Assembly: GCA_031275595.1 (NCBI GenBank)
Contig: JAISOO010000097.1
Coordinates: 1-19,165, forward strand
Source: Spirochaetaceae bacterium
GTDB lineage: Bacteria > Spirochaetota > Spirochaetia > Treponematales > Breznakiellaceae
Reading direction: 5' to 3'
DNA: 19,165 nt
The position numbers and the translations under genes were made by a program. This document shows positions 1 through 7,226 of this stretch, one piece after another; position 1 is the stretch's first letter, and each line of letters begins with the position of its first letter. The notes below the pieces were generated by a model. That model was not told the origin of the DNA. It searched no databases and saw only the letters and a program-made list of their open reading frames with translations.

Positions 1-373
1 CCCAGATTTCTCTTTTTAAATTTCTGGCCCGGGCTTTTTTGATGAAAGCCAGCCCTGCCTCAAGGCCGTAGGGGAACCCCTCGCCCGGATCATCGCCGGA
101 GCAAAGGGGTATGGCGAGGATAAAGAGCCCTCCGTCCGGTTCGGTTTTGGTTTTCCTCGGGAGGTATACCAGGACGGATGAACCGAATCCTCCGTATCCG
201 GAAAACAGGGGCCGGACTTCAAAGGGAATTCCCTCCGCGGTAAGGCGCCGGCTTAATTCCAAGCGCCGGGAAATTTCTAATGGATTCCCGCCTTCTTTTC
301 CTTCTTCCTGTGAAAAAATTCCCTGGGATACGAGGAAAAAGATAAAAATTAAGGACAGCCCGACAGCTTTCAC
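1..373 (-). CDS. Exported protein of unknown function (5' part only, GTG start)
   Basis: This reading frame is open from a GTG at 373 to the left edge, giving 124 codons with the C-terminus outside the window. An in-frame TAA lies two codons upstream of the GTG, so the GTG is the only plausible start before the signal peptide. Residues 1-21 form a signal peptide: Lys2, a hydrophobic run LSLIFIFFLV, then a small-residue cleavage region near Ser21-Gln22; there is no lipobox cysteine. The mature part begins acidic and Gly-rich (about 23-30), then has a charged helix (ISRRLELSRRL, 34-44) and alternating hydrophobic strands (about 51-70 and 82-90). I do not recognise the family. It is divergent from the lipoprotein-trmB-ligA-hrpB train. 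Codon choice (CGG, CCG, GGA) fits the neighbours, and the signal peptide makes it a real gene rather than a shadow. Confidence 0.7.
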   Translation of the reverse strand, partial: MKAVGLSLIFIFFLVSQGIFSQEEGKEGGNPLEISRRLELSRRLTAEGIPFEVRPLFSGYGGFGSSVLVYLPRKTKTEPDGGLFILAIPLCSGDDPGEGFPYGLEAGLAFIKKARARNLKREIW

Positions 374-429
374 CGCTTAAACATAGTCCCATATCAGGAG
401 GAGATCAAGAACACCGGGGGATCTTTTGA

Positions 430-448
430 GCCGCTTTAAAAAAGCGGC
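430..448. repeat. Perfect 8-bp inverted repeat in the divergent intergenic region
   Basis: GCCGCTTT (430-437) pairs with AAAGCGGC (441-448) across a 3-base loop. No T-run follows on either strand, so it is not a standard intrinsic terminator. It lies 57 bases upstream of the minus-strand GTG at 373 and could be a leader hairpin for that gene. The left arm is part of the 12-mer TTGAGCCGCTTT (426-437), which recurs exactly at 7966-7977. Confidence 0.6.
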
Positions 449-520
449 CCCCGTTCGTGTCTGTCCGCATGGTTCATGGTTAAATTTTTCTATTTCGTTT
501 ATATGCGTTTGTCCTGGACA

Positions 521-528
521 CCCCCCCC
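521..528. repeat. Eight-base poly-C tract
   Basis: This run of eight C lies in the 270-bp divergent intergenic region. It ends 9 bases before the -35 box of the rightward promoter. On the minus strand it is a G8 run about 17 bases upstream of a TATAAA (503-498), where a -35 box would be expected. Homopolymer runs of this length are prone to slippage. Confidence 0.6.
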
Positions 529-537
529 TCAGAAGCA

Positions 538-566
538 ATGACATTTGGGGGATCTTTGTGTATAAT
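538..566 (+). promoter_or_regulatory. Sigma70-type promoter for the lipoprotein-trmB-ligA-hrpB train
   Basis: The -35 box ATGACA (538-543, 5 of 6 consensus bases) is separated by 17 bases from a perfect -10 box TATAAT (561-566). Transcription should start near 573, about 70 bases before the lipoprotein ATG at 644. This is the best-matched promoter in the window. Confidence 0.7.
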
Positions 567-576
567 AAAAGTCTAC

Positions 577-598
577 CCACAACGTGATTGTTTTGTGG
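577..598 (+). promoter_or_regulatory. Possible 5'-end hairpin of the lipoprotein mRNA
   Basis: CCACAA (577-582) pairs with TTGTGG (593-598) over a 10-base loop. It begins about four bases after the predicted transcription start of the promoter at 538-566. The stem is only 6 bp, so on its own it is weak. It matters because the tamB and bamA leaders also appear to begin with a hairpin. Confidence 0.35.
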
Positions 599-643
599 CG
601 GCTTCTTTCGGTCATGAGAGGGGTATGTATAAGAAGGGTGATC

Positions 644-1324
644 ATGACGTTTATTAAATTACCGGCGGGAATTTATAAAAGGCCTTTTTTTCGAGTCTGG
701 TTAGGGTTGATGGTGTTTCTTTTTTTATCCTGTTCCCGGGCGGAACCGACGATATCCTATGGATTCATACGGTTGTTTTATTATCAGAATTCCGGGCGGC
801 CCCAGGAACGGTTTTCTTTTTTTGTGCTTCCCCATGACGATGACGGTATTGAAGATGTTAACGAGCTTTACCTCTACTATGATCGGGAAGGGTTGTTCTG
901 GACTCTGTCCGCCGAGGATTGGATTAGTTATGAATCGGAGGGACAAACCTGGATAGGAAGCCGCAGTATTACCATGGTGGATGGTGAAAATCTGCCCCGG
1001 GGACAATACCGGGCAGTTATTATAGACAAGGGGGGTGAAAGGTCGGAACGGCTCTTCAGTTTTGACGCTCCGGAGGAACCCCGGTTTGCCTTCCCGGTAT
1101 TGACCATCGACGACGGTCGATACCGGATCGAGTCTCTGTACCCTGAAAATCGGTTTATTTGTTATGACGAGGGGGGAGAATTGCTGACTACCGTAGACGT
1201 ACCCGCTAAGGAAGGGGCTGTGGCCAATCTTAATCTGCCCCCTAATGCCAGAACCGTCGCGTTGTGGGCGGAGGATGCGGAATATTTTACCTCGGCTCTG
1301 ACGGAGATGGTTCCCATACGGTAA
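644..1324 (+). CDS. Lipoprotein of unknown function
   Basis: This is a 226-residue predicted lipoprotein. The N-terminus is basic (Lys5, Lys12, Arg13, Arg17), followed by a hydrophobic segment (W19-L28) and a spirochaete-type lipobox, FLSC, with the acylated cysteine at residue 30. The rest is rich in beta-strand patterns and acidic residues (for example an Asp cluster in the segment PHDDDGIEDV) with no motif I recognise. I chose the ATG at 644 because AAGAAGGG lies 5 bases upstream; the frame stays open back to a GTG at 584, but that start has no ribosome site and would put about 20 extra residues ahead of a good signal peptide. A strong promoter lies at 538-566. The trmB start is 18 bases after its stop, so it probably heads that transcript. 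It is somewhat more AT-rich than ligA and hrpB. Confidence 0.85.
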   Translation: MTFIKLPAGIYKRPFFRVWLGLMVFLFLSCSRAEPTISYGFIRLFYYQNSGRPQERFSFFVLPHDDDGIEDVNELYLYYDREGLFWTLSAEDWISYESEGQTWIGSRSITMVDGENLPRGQYRAVIIDKGGERSERLFSFDAPEEPRFAFPVLTIDDGRYRIESLYPENRFICYDEGGELLTTVDVPAKEGAVANLNLPPNARTVALWAEDAEYFTSALTEMVPIR

Positions 1325-1342
1325 CCGCTTGCCGATAAAACT

Positions 1343-2056
1343 ATGAGTCAAGAAACGGTTGAACTATCCAAATTCCTGGTCCCTGAAGAATGGGGGATAA
1401 AAAGTTACGTCCTCCGGGGAGGGCGGATGAGTAACGCCCAACGGCGAGCCTACGAAGGCCTTTCTTCCCGGTATACTATTCCCTTTACGGGAAAGGTCCT
1501 GGACTTTAGGGCGCTTTTCGCTAACGGAAATCCGGTGACCGTGGAGATCGGCTTTGGCATGGGGTTTGCCACCGCGGTGATCGCCCAGGAAAACCCCGGG
1601 AAAAACTACCTGGGGATCGAGGTGTTTCGGCCCGGCATCGGACGGCTCCTCTGGGAAATTGAAAAAAGGGGACTCCCTAATATTCGTATCATAGAGCATG
1701 ACGCGGTGGAAGTTTTAACGGGGATGATCCCCTCCGCTTCCCTGGAAGGGATACATATTTTTTTCCCCGATCCCTGGCCCAAAAAACGGCACCATAAACG
1801 GAGGCTTGTTAAGCGGCCCTTTACGGATCTTTTGGCCCGGCGGCTGGGACCTTCCGGATATATCTATATGGTTACCGATTGGGCCGAATATGGGGAATGG
1901 GCCCTGGGGGAACTTTCCGCCACCCCGGGACTGGTCAATGCCCATGGGGGATTCGCCCCCCCCCAGGACTGGCGGCCCCGGACCAAATTTGAAGCCAAGG
2001 GGCTGCAAAAAAAACATGAAGTGCGGGAACTTCTGTTTAAAGTGGAGGTATCCTGA
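1343..2056 (+). CDS. trmB: tRNA (guanine-N7-)-methyltransferase TrmB
   Basis: TrmB transfers a methyl group from S-adenosylmethionine to N7 of guanosine 46 in the tRNA variable loop. The 237 residues match the family length. Visible motifs are the family N-terminal segment [12 protein letters not shown] (19-30), the SAM-binding EIGFGMG (68-74), [10 protein letters not shown] (91-100), the diagnostic [15 protein letters not shown] (140-154), TDWAEY (178-183) and [10 protein letters not shown] (211-220) with the catalytic-region RxTKFE pattern. The ATG at 1343 has no clear Shine-Dalgarno sequence. A later in-frame ATG (Met29) has a GGGGAGGG run just upstream, but it would remove the conserved [10 protein letters not shown] segment, so the longer form is preferred. 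The gene contains a 9-C run at 1956-1964 encoding Ala-Pro-Pro. Its TGA overlaps the ligA ATG by one base, which implies translational coupling. Confidence 0.95.
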   Translation: MSQETVELSKFLVPEEWGIKSYVLRGGRMSNAQRRAYEGLSSRYTIPFTGKVLDFRALFANGNPVTVEIGFGMGFATAVIAQENPGKNYLGIEVFRPGIGRLLWEIEKRGLPNIRIIEHDAVEVLTGMIPSASLEGIHIFFPDPWPKKRHHKRRLVKRPFTDLLARRLGPSGYIYMVTDWAEYGEWALGELSATPGLVNAHGGFAPPQDWRPRTKFEAKGLQKKHEVRELLFKVEVS

Positions 2057-4056
2057 TGGCAAAAAACAGGCTGGAACCAAAACAGGCCGGCGAATCCCGG
2101 GTAGCGGTGCTGGAACGGCTTATCAGTTCCTATCAGGATTCCTACTATAACGGGGAAGGGGAAAGATCCGATGGGGAATTCGACCGCTTCTGGGATGAGC
2201 TCAAGACCCTCAAACCGGACAGTCCGATCCTCCAGCGGGTGGGGATGGATTCCCTGGACGGTTTCCCCAAGGCCCGGCACCTTATCCCCATGGGGAGCCA
2301 GGAAAAAGCCGCCAACCCGGAAGAATTCCGCGCCTGGGCCGAAAAAATAGCCCCGTCGGTTATGGTGGTACAGTATAAATTGGATGGGGCAAGCATGGAA
2401 CTCCAATACGAGAAGGGCAGGCTCCGGCGGGCCATAACCCGGGGGGACGGGATCATCGGCGATGAGATCACCCGGAATGCCCGGCGTATGGGGGGGGTGC
2501 CGGAGGAACTGGATATCCCCTTTACCGGGGGGGTCCGGGGAGAAGTGGTGATGACCCACGAAATTTGGCGGGAAAAATACCCGGACAAGGCCAACTGCCG
2601 GAACGCCGCCAACGGTATTATGCGCCGTAAGGACGGGATAGGTTGTGAAGACCTCACCCTGATCGTCTACGATGCCGCTGCCGCCGGGGACGACTCCTTC
2701 TTTCAGGATGAACTTGAAAAAATAGGTTGGCTCCGGAACCGGGGCTTTTCTGTTACGGTTACCCGGGAATTCACCGGGGTGGAGGAGGTGATCGCCTACC
2801 GGACCGCGGTAGCGGAGGAGCGGAAATCCCTTTCGGTGGATATCGACGGTCTCGTGGTCAAGGACGTTCATACCGATATGGCCGACCTCAGGCGGGCCCG
2901 GCCGGAACGGCAGATAGCCTTTAAATTCGACCTGGAAACCGCGATCAGCATACTCCGGGGGGTTGAGTGGAGTGAGTCCGGGGCCACCTATACCCCTATC
3001 GGCATCGTCGACCCGGTCCGGCTGGCGGGAACCACGGTACAGCGGGCAAACCTCAACAATCCCGACATGATCCGCGCCATGGGCCTCAAGATAGGTTCTC
3101 CGGTTACTATTGTCAAACGGGGGGAGATCATCCCAAAAATTGAGGGCCTTGCCCCGGGTTATACTCCGCCGGGGGAGGAGCGGGACATCGAGTTTCCCGC
3201 CCGATGCGGAAGCTGCGGCAGCGTTTTGGAAGACGGGGGAACCCGGCTTTTTTGTCCCAGGGCGGACTGCCCCAAACGGCTCCTCCACCGGCTGGAAAAG
3301 TGGATCTCCGTCCTGGACATTCGGGAATTGGGGGAAAAGCTCATCCGGCAGCTCTTTGACAAGAACCGGGTCCGATATATTCCGGATCTTTACACGTTGA
3401 CGGCGGAGGAGCTGGCGGAATACGAACGCATGGGGGAGCTTTCCGCGGCCAAGGTGATCCGGCATATCCGTACCCCCCGGGAGCTTCCCCTGGCGGTTTT
3501 TATCGCGGGGTTTGATTTTGAGGGAGTGGGGGAACTGATCATGGAACGGGTCGTCTCCGCGGGATTCGACACCCTGGATAAACTCAAAAGCGCTTCGGTG
3601 GAGGAACTGGCCGCGGTCTACGGCCTGGGGGAGATCACCGCCAGGACTATTCTGGAAGGGCTCGCCGAAACCGCCGCCGAAATTGAGGGGGTTCTTGCAT
3701 CGGGGATCATCACCATCGCCCCTCCCCCCAAGGCGGAAGAACAGCCCCTGCGCTTTTTTTCCTTTTGCTTTACCGGAGAATTAGCCTCCATGAAGCGTTC
3801 CGATGCGGAGGAACAGGTAAAGGCCCTGGGGGGAGTTGCCAAGCCATCGGTGGTCAAGGACCTTTCTTTCCTGGTGACCAACGATCCCGAATCGGGATCG
3901 GGGAAAAATAAAAAGGCCCATGCCCTGAAAATTCCCGTCATCGACGAGGGGGAATTCCTCGCCATCCTGAAAGATCCCACCAAGGCATCCTCCTATTCCC
4001 GGCTTCCCGCTGAAGAGGCATCCCGGGAAAAGTCATCCCAGGGAGAGCTCTTCTAA
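2056..4056 (+). CDS. ligA: NAD+-dependent DNA ligase LigA
   Basis: LigA seals nicks in replication and repair using NAD+. At 666 residues it has the full domain set: N-terminal Ia region (about 12-70), adenylation domain with nucleophile Lys108 in KLDG (108-111), VRGEV (160-164), CRNAANG (181-187), DIDGLVVK (262-269) and AFKFD (288-292); OB fold (about 310-375, PIGIVDPVRLAGT and VKRGEIIPKI); a four-cysteine zinc site (Cys384, 387, 400, 405); helix-hairpin-helix region (about 415-550); and BRCT domain (about 565-640). GGAGG ends 7 bases before the ATG. The protein departs from family consensus at two places. The usual SLxN motif reads GSQEK (80-84), and the residue two before the nucleophile Lys, Glu in E. 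coli LigA, is Gln106. The C-terminus is SQGELF, whose last five residues fit the QxxLF clamp-binding pattern. The identity is secure. Confidence 0.96.
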   Translation: MAKNRLEPKQAGESRVAVLERLISSYQDSYYNGEGERSDGEFDRFWDELKTLKPDSPILQRVGMDSLDGFPKARHLIPMGSQEKAANPEEFRAWAEKIAPSVMVVQYKLDGASMELQYEKGRLRRAITRGDGIIGDEITRNARRMGGVPEELDIPFTGGVRGEVVMTHEIWREKYPDKANCRNAANGIMRRKDGIGCEDLTLIVYDAAAAGDDSFFQDELEKIGWLRNRGFSVTVTREFTGVEEVIAYRTAVAEERKSLSVDIDGLVVKDVHTDMADLRRARPERQIAFKFDLETAISILRGVEWSESGATYTPIGIVDPVRLAGTTVQRANLNNPDMIRAMGLKIGSPVTIVKRGEIIPKIEGLAPGYTPPGEERDIEFPARCGSCGSVLEDGGTRLFCPRADCPKRLLHRLEKWISVLDIRELGEKLIRQLFDKNRVRYIPDLYTLTAEELAEYERMGELSAAKVIRHIRTPRELPLAVFIAGFDFEGVGELIMERVVSAGFDTLDKLKSASVEELAAVYGLGEITARTILEGLAETAAEIEGVLASGIITIAPPPKAEEQPLRFFSFCFTGELASMKRSDAEEQVKALGGVAKPSVVKDLSFLVTNDPESGSGKNKKAHALKIPVIDEGEFLAILKDPTKASSYSRLPAEEASREKSSQGELF

Positions 4057-4062
4057 GCCCCC

Positions 4063-6576
4063 ATGGAAGCATCCCCCATCGGTCAGATCCTTCGGGAAAC
4101 CGGCCTTCCCCTGGTTCCCCGGCTGGGGGAGATCTGCGGCGTCCTGGAGGAACGGGGCCTCGCGGTGGTCCGCTCCGATCCGGGGACGGGAAAATCCACC
4201 CTCCTCCCCCTGGCCCTGCTGGATCATCCCGTTTCGATGAATGGCCGGATCCTCATGCTGGAACCCCGCCGGGCCGCGGCGGTGGGGATCAGCGCCCGGA
4301 TGGCGGAACTCCTGGGGGAGAAAATCGGGGAACGGATAGGTTATTCGGTACGGCTGGAACGGCGCCTCTCTCCCCGTACCCGGGTGGAGGTCCTTACTGA
4401 AGGGCTTTTGGTCCGGCGGCTCCAGGGAGACCCCGGCCTGGAGGGGGTTTCCACGGTTATCTTCGATGAGTTCCACGAACGGTCGGTCCATACGGATCTG
4501 GCCCTGGCCCTGATCCTGGATCTCCGCCGGATGGGCCGTAGGGTCCGGCTCCTCATCATGTCCGCCACCATGGACGCCGCCCGGATTGGGGCCTTTATTG
4601 ATTCCGTGGAAAGCCGGACCGCTGCGGATAAAACCCCGGTTTTTGACTGTCCCGGCAGGGTCTTTCCAGTTAAAATCGAATACCGTCCCATCCCCGACAG
4701 GGTTCCCCTGGGGATAGCCTGCGCCCAAGCCCTTTTAACGGTCCTTGGAGAGGAAAAAACCGGAGATATACTGGTTTTTCTTCCGGGAAAAGGGGAAATC
4801 AGAGCCGCCGCCCGGATCCTGGAAGAAGCCCGGCTGGGGAAGGACTGGCAGGTTCTCCCCCTCCACGGAGGGCTTCCGTTGACAAAACAGCGGGAGGTGA
4901 TCGCCCCCGGAACCGGACCCGGAAAAATCCCCCGGCGGATAATCCTCTCCACCAATGTGGCCGAGACCGGACTCACCGTTCCGGGGATTACCCTGGTGGT
5001 GGATTCAGGCTACGCCCGGATAGAGCGTTTCCACCTGCCCACGGGCATGAACCGGCTTATCCGGGAACCTATAAGCCGCCAGGCCGCGGATCAGCGGGCG
5101 GGGAGGGCGGGGCGCTTGATGCCGGGCCGTTGTATCCGCCTCTGGGAAGAGTCCCTGCCCCGGCCGGCAGAAATCGACCGGGAGATAAGCCGGACTGACC
5201 TGGCCGGCCTGGTTCTGGAAAGCCTCCTTTGGGGGGTTCGCCGCCGGGAGGATCTTCCCTGGCCGGATATGCCCCCGGAATCGGCCTGGGACCGGGCCCT
5301 GGAACTGCTCAGGCGTTTGGGGGCGGCGGATGGGGACCGGAAAGTCACCGGCCGGGGTAGGGAGATAGCCCGGCTAGGGCTGCATCCCCGGCTGGGGGCG
5401 CTCTGCCTGGCGGGGCAGAGCGCGGGACAGGGGGGGCTTGCGGCGGTCTCGGCGGCGATCCTCTCTGAACGGGAAGGGTCGGGGATATCGGGGGACGCCG
5501 ATTTCCGCCGCCGCCTGGCCCTGATTCGGCAGGCCCAGAAAAGGATCGGAAACACCCCCTGGGTAAAGGGAATCCTGAGAACCGCCGGGGATCTCGTCAG
5601 ACGGCTGGGTTATGGGGAGGAGGCTCTTTTTTGGGATTCCGGGGAAGAGGCCGCAGTCGGGGAACTCCTCAAGGCCGCTTTTCCCGATCGGATCGCCAGG
5701 CTTCAGGGGGCCCGGCGCTTCCGTTTTGTTTCAGGCCGGGAGGGGACCCTTGAGGGCCCCCTGGCGGAAGCGGAATGGCTGGTGGCGGCGGAGGTGGACG
5801 CCGGGGAACGGGCCGCCCGGATCGGTTTGGCCGCCCCCCTTTCCCCCGAAGGCGCTCTGGCGGTTCTGGCGGGGGAAATCAGGACCGAAACTGCCGTCAC
5901 ATGGCAGGACCTGACCCCCCGGACTACCCTTACCCGCCGGGCGGGGAAGCTTGTCATCTCCGAAGAGCGGCGGCCCGGCTTACGGGACGAGATCCTTCCG
6001 GAACTGCCCGTCCTGCTCCGGGACAGGGGGCTGGAAATCCTCCCCTGGGACCAGGGTGCCCGGCGGCTGCTGGACCGGATCCGTTTTTTTGCCGCTTTCG
6101 GGGGTGGAAAGGGTCCGGACGCCGCCCAATGGACCGATGAGGCCCTTTCCCGGACCGCGTCGGACTGGCTCGGCCCTGAAGTATGGGGGGGTCGTGATCG
6201 GGGAAAGGGGCCTGTCATCGATGGGACCGGCCTAGCCCGGGCCCTGGAAGCCCGGCTGGGGTGGAAACAAAAACAGGAACTAGACCGCCGGGTTCCCGGT
6301 TTCTTTGTCCTTCCTAATAGAAAGAAACGGCCCCTGGACTACGGTTCCGGGGCGCCGGTACTCCGGCTTCGCCTACAGGACGCCTTTGGTATCGGGGAAG
6401 AGAAATCCATCCTGGGGGTGCCCGTGGTCTTCCACCTTCTCTCCCCGGCGGACCGGCCCATCCAGATCACGGCGGATCTGCCCGGTTTCTGGGCGGGTTC
6501 CTATGGCGAGGTCCGTAAGGAACTGCGGGGCCGCTACCCAAAACACCACTGGCCCGAGGATCCGGGTAAATTATAG
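4063..6576 (+). CDS. hrpB: ATP-dependent helicase HrpB (DEAH/RHA type)
   Basis: HrpB is a DEAH-type putative RNA helicase; its cellular target is poorly defined in the family. The 837 residues match the usual length. The RecA-like lobe 1 carries Walker A SDPGTGKST (38-46), the family LEPRRAAA (66-73), motif II DEFHERS (135-141) and motif III SAT (167-169). Lobe 2 carries FLPGKGEI (239-246), LSTNVAETGLTVPGI (295-309) and motif VI QRAGRAGR (344-351). The C-terminal HrpB domain ends with the typical pattern GFWAGSYGEV, then RGRYPKHHWPEDP. The ATG is 6 bases after the ligA stop. The nearest purine-rich sequence (GGGAGAG) lies inside the end of ligA and is rather distant, so translation probably depends on coupling. 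It is the last gene of the rightward train and meets the leftward gene only 14 bases later. It is very GC-rich. Confidence 0.95.
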   Translation: MEASPIGQILRETGLPLVPRLGEICGVLEERGLAVVRSDPGTGKSTLLPLALLDHPVSMNGRILMLEPRRAAAVGISARMAELLGEKIGERIGYSVRLERRLSPRTRVEVLTEGLLVRRLQGDPGLEGVSTVIFDEFHERSVHTDLALALILDLRRMGRRVRLLIMSATMDAARIGAFIDSVESRTAADKTPVFDCPGRVFPVKIEYRPIPDRVPLGIACAQALLTVLGEEKTGDILVFLPGKGEIRAAARILEEARLGKDWQVLPLHGGLPLTKQREVIAPGTGPGKIPRRIILSTNVAETGLTVPGITLVVDSGYARIERFHLPTGMNRLIREPISRQAADQRAGRAGRLMPGRCIRLWEESLPRPAEIDREISRTDLAGLVLESLLWGVRRREDLPWPDMPPESAWDRALELLRRLGAADGDRKVTGRGREIARLGLHPRLGALCLAGQSAGQGGLAAVSAAILSEREGSGISGDADFRRRLALIRQAQKRIGNTPWVKGILRTAGDLVRRLGYGEEALFWDSGEEAAVGELLKAAFPDRIARLQGARRFRFVSGREGTLEGPLAEAEWLVAAEVDAGERAARIGLAAPLSPEGALAVLAGEIRTETAVTWQDLTPRTTLTRRAGKLVISEERRPGLRDEILPELPVLLRDRGLEILPWDQGARRLLDRIRFFAAFGGGKGPDAAQWTDEALSRTASDWLGPEVWGGRDRGKGPVIDGTGLARALEARLGWKQKQELDRRVPGFFVLPNRKKRPLDYGSGAPVLRLRLQDAFGIGEEKSILGVPVVFHLLSPADRPIQITADLPGFWAGSYGEVRKELRGRYPKHHWPEDPGKL

Positions 6577-6590
6577 GAACGGGGGACCTA

Positions 6591-7217
6591 TCAGTAAGTA
6601 TTTTCGTCCATAGCCTGGAAGCGTTCCCGGACGTTTTGGAGCAGCGCCAACTCCCGGTTGATGATTTTTTCGTAATCCAGGGATTTACCTTCGATTTTGG
6701 CGGCTTCATCTTCCCAGAATTGGACCTGGGTAAGGTTGATAAACCGGAACCGCCGCTCCTGGGCCTTCATCCCCCACTCGACCGCGTCCTTCCAGTAGTA
6801 CAAGGCGGTACGGAAACAGGTTTCCGCGGTTTCCAGGCTTTCCAGGTTTTGTTCTTTCCAGGGGGCGTTGTAAAAGTAAGCGTTCCGTTTATTCCACTTG
6901 TTCCCCAAAAAAAGGTACTGTTCTATTAGTTTGAGGTTGATATGCATCATAAAAAGATACCGATATTTTTCCCATTGGATTTCGTTTTCGATCCGGGCCA
7001 TGGCATAGAGGGGGTTGGCAAAATCCGCCTTGACGGCCCGCTCAAGCCAATAGATGTTTTCCATGGTATCATCGGGATACTGGATATAGTGGAGATGGTA
7101 GAGCTTAAAGAACTGTTCCTTGTACCGGACTAAATAGGCGTTTAAGGAGGGGGTGTTCAAGATAAATAACAAAACTCCGGTCAGCAGGATTCCCCAAAAT
7201 TTATGCGCCTTCCCCAC
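6591..7217 (-). CDS. Exported or membrane-anchored helical protein of unknown function
   Basis: This 208-residue protein starts with GTG at 7217. AGGAGGAGAA directly upstream on the minus strand is a strong ribosome site, and the start is 9 bases after the tmk stop, so the two genes are almost certainly cotranscribed. Residues 1-27 contain a single hydrophobic segment (FWGILLTGVLLFIL), which could be an uncleaved anchor or a signal peptide ending near NA at 26-27. The rest looks alpha-helical and is rich in Tyr, Trp, Phe, Leu and Glu. Segments such as YWLERAVKADFANPLYAMA and the stretch starting ETAETCFRTALYYWKDAVEW resemble tetratricopeptide-type helical pairs but are too irregular for a firm assignment. 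I do not recognise the family; a conserved spirochaete cell-envelope protein is my guess. It is more AT-rich than hrpB. Confidence 0.85.
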   Translation of the reverse strand: MGKAHKFWGILLTGVLLFILNTPSLNAYLVRYKEQFFKLYHLHYIQYPDDTMENIYWLERAVKADFANPLYAMARIENEIQWEKYRYLFMMHINLKLIEQYLFLGNKWNKRNAYFYNAPWKEQNLESLETAETCFRTALYYWKDAVEWGMKAQERRFRFINLTQVQFWEDEAAKIEGKSLDYEKIINRELALLQNVRERFQAMDENTY

Positions 7218-7226
7218 TTCTCCTCC

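Noticed and set aside
725..1351. 208-codon minus-strand frame over the lipoprotein gene
   Set aside because: The lipoprotein strand has a promoter, ribosome site, signal peptide and lipobox; the antisense frame has none of these.
1864..3465. 533-codon open frame on the minus strand across trmB and ligA
   Set aside because: It is antisense to two genes with complete family motifs; its translation is Pro/Gly/Phe-rich with no recognisable motif, as expected for a shadow frame in GC-rich codons.
5091..6218. Several 100-170 codon antisense or offset frames within hrpB
   Set aside because: They are Arg/Ser/Pro-rich shadows of the GC-rich hrpB frame, which has all helicase motifs.
6572..6590. Possible stem ATAGG/CCTAT at the hrpB 3' end
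   Set aside because: Only five base pairs with a 9-base loop and no T-run; too weak to call a terminator.
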